A stretch of DNA of 14,234 bases, taken from an uncultured Alphaproteobacteria bacterium (GTDB taxonomy: Bacteria > Pseudomonadota > Alphaproteobacteria > Caulobacterales > Caulobacteraceae). The notes beneath the pieces were generated by a model. That model was not told where the DNA came from. It did no database searches and was given only the letters and a program-made list of their open reading frames with translations. A program made the position numbers and the translations under genes. The stretch spans positions 1 through 14,234 of the forward strand of contig CAIYSH010000331.1 in the NCBI GenBank assembly GCA_903928755.1. The letters run 5' to 3'. This document shows positions 13,982 to 14,234 of this stretch, one piece after another (within the stretch, counting starts at the first letter, position 1; each line of letters opens with the position of its first letter).

Positions 13982-14234
13982 AGCTCGACCTCAACAACAT
14001 CAAGCCCTATGTCACCCCGGTTTTCGGCATGGGCAGCCAGGAGCTGGACCCCAATCTCGAGCGCCGCCTCAAGCGCCCGATGATGATCGGCAGCATACTG
14101 GTCGGCGTCTTCGTCATCGGCCTTCTGGTCTGGGCGGCCCTTGCCCCCCTGACCGGGGCGGTCATGGCCCCCGGCGTGGTCCGGGTGGAATCCAACCGCA
14201 AGGAAATCCGTCACCTCAGTGGCGGCACGGTGCG
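13978..14234 (+). CDS. Type I secretion membrane fusion protein (HlyD family), N-terminal part
   Basis: The first 85 residues of a periplasmic adaptor, cut by the window edge. A cytoplasmic stretch of about 34 residues, ending in the basic LERRLKRP, precedes one membrane helix (about 35-56). The helix is followed by APLTGAVMAPGVVRVESNRK and then EIRHLSGGTV (77-86), the conserved entry to the barrel-sandwich domain of HlyD/PrtE/RsaE adaptors; the IxHLxGG motif is diagnostic of the type I secretion branch. The GTG start overlaps the TGA of the ABC gene by 4 bases, so the pair is coupled. It should link the ABC transporter to a TolC-like outer-membrane channel, which is not in the window. Confidence 0.9.
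   Translation, partial: MKLDLNNIKPYVTPVFGMGSQELDPNLERRLKRPMMIGSILVGVFVIGLLVWAALAPLTGAVMAPGVVRVESNRKEIRHLSGGTV

Noticed and set aside
1..14234. Insertion sequences, integrases, attachment sites, tRNA or rRNA genes
   Set aside because: I looked for transposase/integrase motifs, terminal inverted repeats and cloverleaf-like segments and saw none; all large frames are explained by surface-glycan and secretion genes.

Overview
The window is GC-rich and gene-dense, with short intergenic gaps, frequent 4-base ATGA/GTGA overlaps and protein families typical of a Gram-negative surface-polysaccharide locus. Codon use and a PrtD/RsaD-like type I secretion ABC gene followed by its HlyD-type adaptor point to an alphaproteobacterium, plausibly Caulobacterales. 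That placement is inference from composition and gene content, not from a marker gene.

Layout. (1) Bases 1-2002, minus strand: an ABC-2 permease (Wzm/KpsM type), its ATPase (Wzt/KpsT type) and the N-terminal part of a family 2 glycosyltransferase that runs off the left edge. This is an ABC-dependent polysaccharide export unit. (2) Bases 2131-5739, plus strand: a GT2 with two C-terminal membrane helices, a four-helix EamA/SMR-like protein, a polytopic GT-C-like membrane protein and a lipoprotein. The first three match the logic of three-component periplasmic glycosylation systems (lipid-linked sugar synthase, flippase, membrane transferase). (3) Bases 5755-6894, minus strand: a sulfotransferase-like protein with a coiled-coil tail, convergent with the lipoprotein gene. 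(4) Bases 7074-11195, plus strand, three overlapping genes: a GT4-type glycosyltransferase with N-terminal 38-residue repeats, a GT-A-like transferase with a DPD motif, and a protein whose C-terminal two thirds is seven copies of the same 38-residue repeat with no enzyme domain. (5) Bases 11183-11977, minus strand: a DUF6270-like protein with SGNH-like GSC and Asp/His motifs, overlapping the repeat gene tail to tail. (6) Bases 12251-14234, plus strand: a type I secretion ABC transporter and the start of its membrane fusion protein.

Working model. The sugar-building enzymes, the ABC exporter and the Gtr-like cassette would build, export and decorate a cell-surface glycan (O-antigen or capsule). 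The sulfotransferase and DUF6270 protein may add non-sugar modifications. The type I secretion genes probably export a surface or RTX protein encoded outside the window, possibly one anchored by that glycan as in the Caulobacter S-layer. The most unusual parts are the 38-residue repeat, found both fused to a GT4 and as a free-standing array in the same operon, and the lipoprotein-containing Gtr-like cassette. Several start codons were moved inward from the longest reading frame on ribosome-binding-site, overlap or family grounds; each case is explained in its entry.
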